Below, one piece after another: positions 6,275-6,625 of a stretch of DNA of 6,625 nt (within the stretch, counting starts at the first letter, position 1; each line of letters begins with the position of its first letter). The position numbers were made by a program, and so were the translations under genes. The notes beneath the pieces are model-generated. The model was not told the origin of the DNA. It saw nothing but the letters and a program-made list of their open reading frames with translations, and did no database searches. Origin of the DNA: DAIRVC01 sp036803025 (GTDB lineage Bacteria; Chloroflexota; Anaerolineae; Anaerolineales; E44-bin32); the NCBI GenBank assembly GCA_036803025.1, contig DAIRVC010000151.1, positions 1 to 6,625 of the forward strand, read 5' to 3'.

Positions 6275-6288
6275 GAGGGCCTCGCCGG

Positions 6289-6625
6289 TCAGCGCCGGTC
6301 GAACACGTAGACGTAGAAGAGCGGGGAGCCGCTGCGCGAGCGCCCAGTGTAGTTGACGCCGCCGGGGAAGGCACGTGCGACAAGCTCACGTTCACCCGAA
6401 CGCTCCGGCAGGAAGACGAACGTGGTCGCCTGGCTCAGGCTCCAATCCGGCGGGGACGTCAAGGGTTCGGAGACGTCGATCCCCGTCGCCTCGGGCGCGA
6501 GGAATTCGATCGAAGCGTGGCTGAAGTAGCTCATGCGCGGCGAGCCGAAGAAGTACACCTGGCGCGGCCCGCCCTGCTGCTGCAGGAAACGGGCGATCTG
6601 CGAGGCGGCTTCGGTGTTGTAGTCA
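6289..6625 (-). CDS. C-terminal end of a probable membrane glycosyltransferase (family 39-like)
   Basis: Partial gene: the frame is open from the right edge to TGA at 6289-6291, giving 111 visible residues and no start in view. The visible part has no membrane helix and reads as a soluble alpha/beta tail: it begins DYNTEAASQIARFL, then VYFFGSPRMSYFSH, IEFLAP, VFLPERSGE and FYVYVF. From memory, this pattern of 'FFG.PRM.Y', 'FLAP' and 'FLPER' matches the extracytoplasmic C-terminal region of ArnT/PMT-like glycosyltransferases in Chloroflexota, where a lipid-linked sugar is transferred outside the membrane. The membrane part that would confirm this lies beyond the window. A GTG at 6558 could start a short 89-residue protein, but the in-frame coding continues well upstream of it. 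It is separated from the carboxylase operon by 153 nt with its own promoter, so it is probably a separate unit. Confidence 0.55.
   Translation of the reverse strand, partial: DYNTEAASQIARFLQQQGGPRQVYFFGSPRMSYFSHASIEFLAPEATGIDVSEPLTSPPDWSLSQATTFVFLPERSGERELVARAFPGGVNYTGRSRSGSPLFYVYVFDRR

Noticed and set aside
6147..6395. An 82-codon minus-strand frame and a 61-codon plus-strand frame across the intergenic gap
   Set aside because: They cross the candidate promoter and overlap the glycosyltransferase-like tail out of frame; neither has a clear ribosome binding site or recognisable protein features.
1..6625. tRNA or rRNA genes, CRISPR repeats, insertion sequences, phage or defence genes
   Set aside because: I looked for these and saw none. 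Nearly all bases belong to the eight metabolic or membrane genes, without regularly spaced repeats, transposase motifs or long terminal inverted repeats.

Overview
The window is a single, compact, GC-rich bacterial operon read entirely on the minus strand, so the first gene transcribed lies at the right-hand end. The core genes encode the propionyl-CoA to methylmalonyl-CoA to succinyl-CoA route: a carboxyltransferase beta subunit (PccB type), a biotin carboxylase, a separate biotin carrier protein, and the start of the large subunit of methylmalonyl-CoA mutase, which runs off the left edge. The high GC content, the carboxylase alpha chain split into two genes, the mutase N-terminus of the 'MYRGRLWTMRQYAG' type and the likely family-39 glycosyltransferase tail at the right edge together suggest a Chloroflexota (Anaerolineae-like) bacterium. 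That assignment is inference from remembered family patterns, not from a search.

Layout in the direction of transcription: 6625-6289 is the 3' end of a gene resembling the extracytoplasmic tail of a membrane glycosyltransferase. The only real intergenic gap, 6136-6288, holds a perfect TATAAT -10 box on the minus strand, an 8+8 bp inverted repeat and a weak hairpin that might end the upstream transcript. Then follow a zinc-binding MDR-family oxidoreductase (GTG start, 6135-5104), a small four-helix membrane protein (TTG start, 5114-4716), PccB (4710-3160), an alpha/beta hydrolase (3179-2358), biotin carboxylase (2348-834), the biotin carrier (805-308) and the mutase (286 to the edge). Gene junctions are either overlaps (11 and 20 nt) or gaps of 5 to 28 nt, so one transcript with translational coupling is likely.

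How the genes work together: biotin carboxylase charges the biotin on the carrier with bicarbonate and ATP, PccB moves the carboxyl group to propionyl-CoA (an Asp in its GGAYD motif favours propionyl-CoA), and, after epimerisation, the B12-dependent mutase makes succinyl-CoA. The epimerase and the mutase B12-binding subunit are not in view and are expected further left. The MDR oxidoreductase and the hydrolase are the less expected members. One testable idea is that the MDR protein feeds propionyl-CoA by reducing acryloyl-CoA, and that the hydrolase trims acyl thioesters or esters. I see no RNA gene, CRISPR array, insertion sequence or phage feature. The window looks like well-kept metabolic chromosome rather than a novel defence or mobile system.
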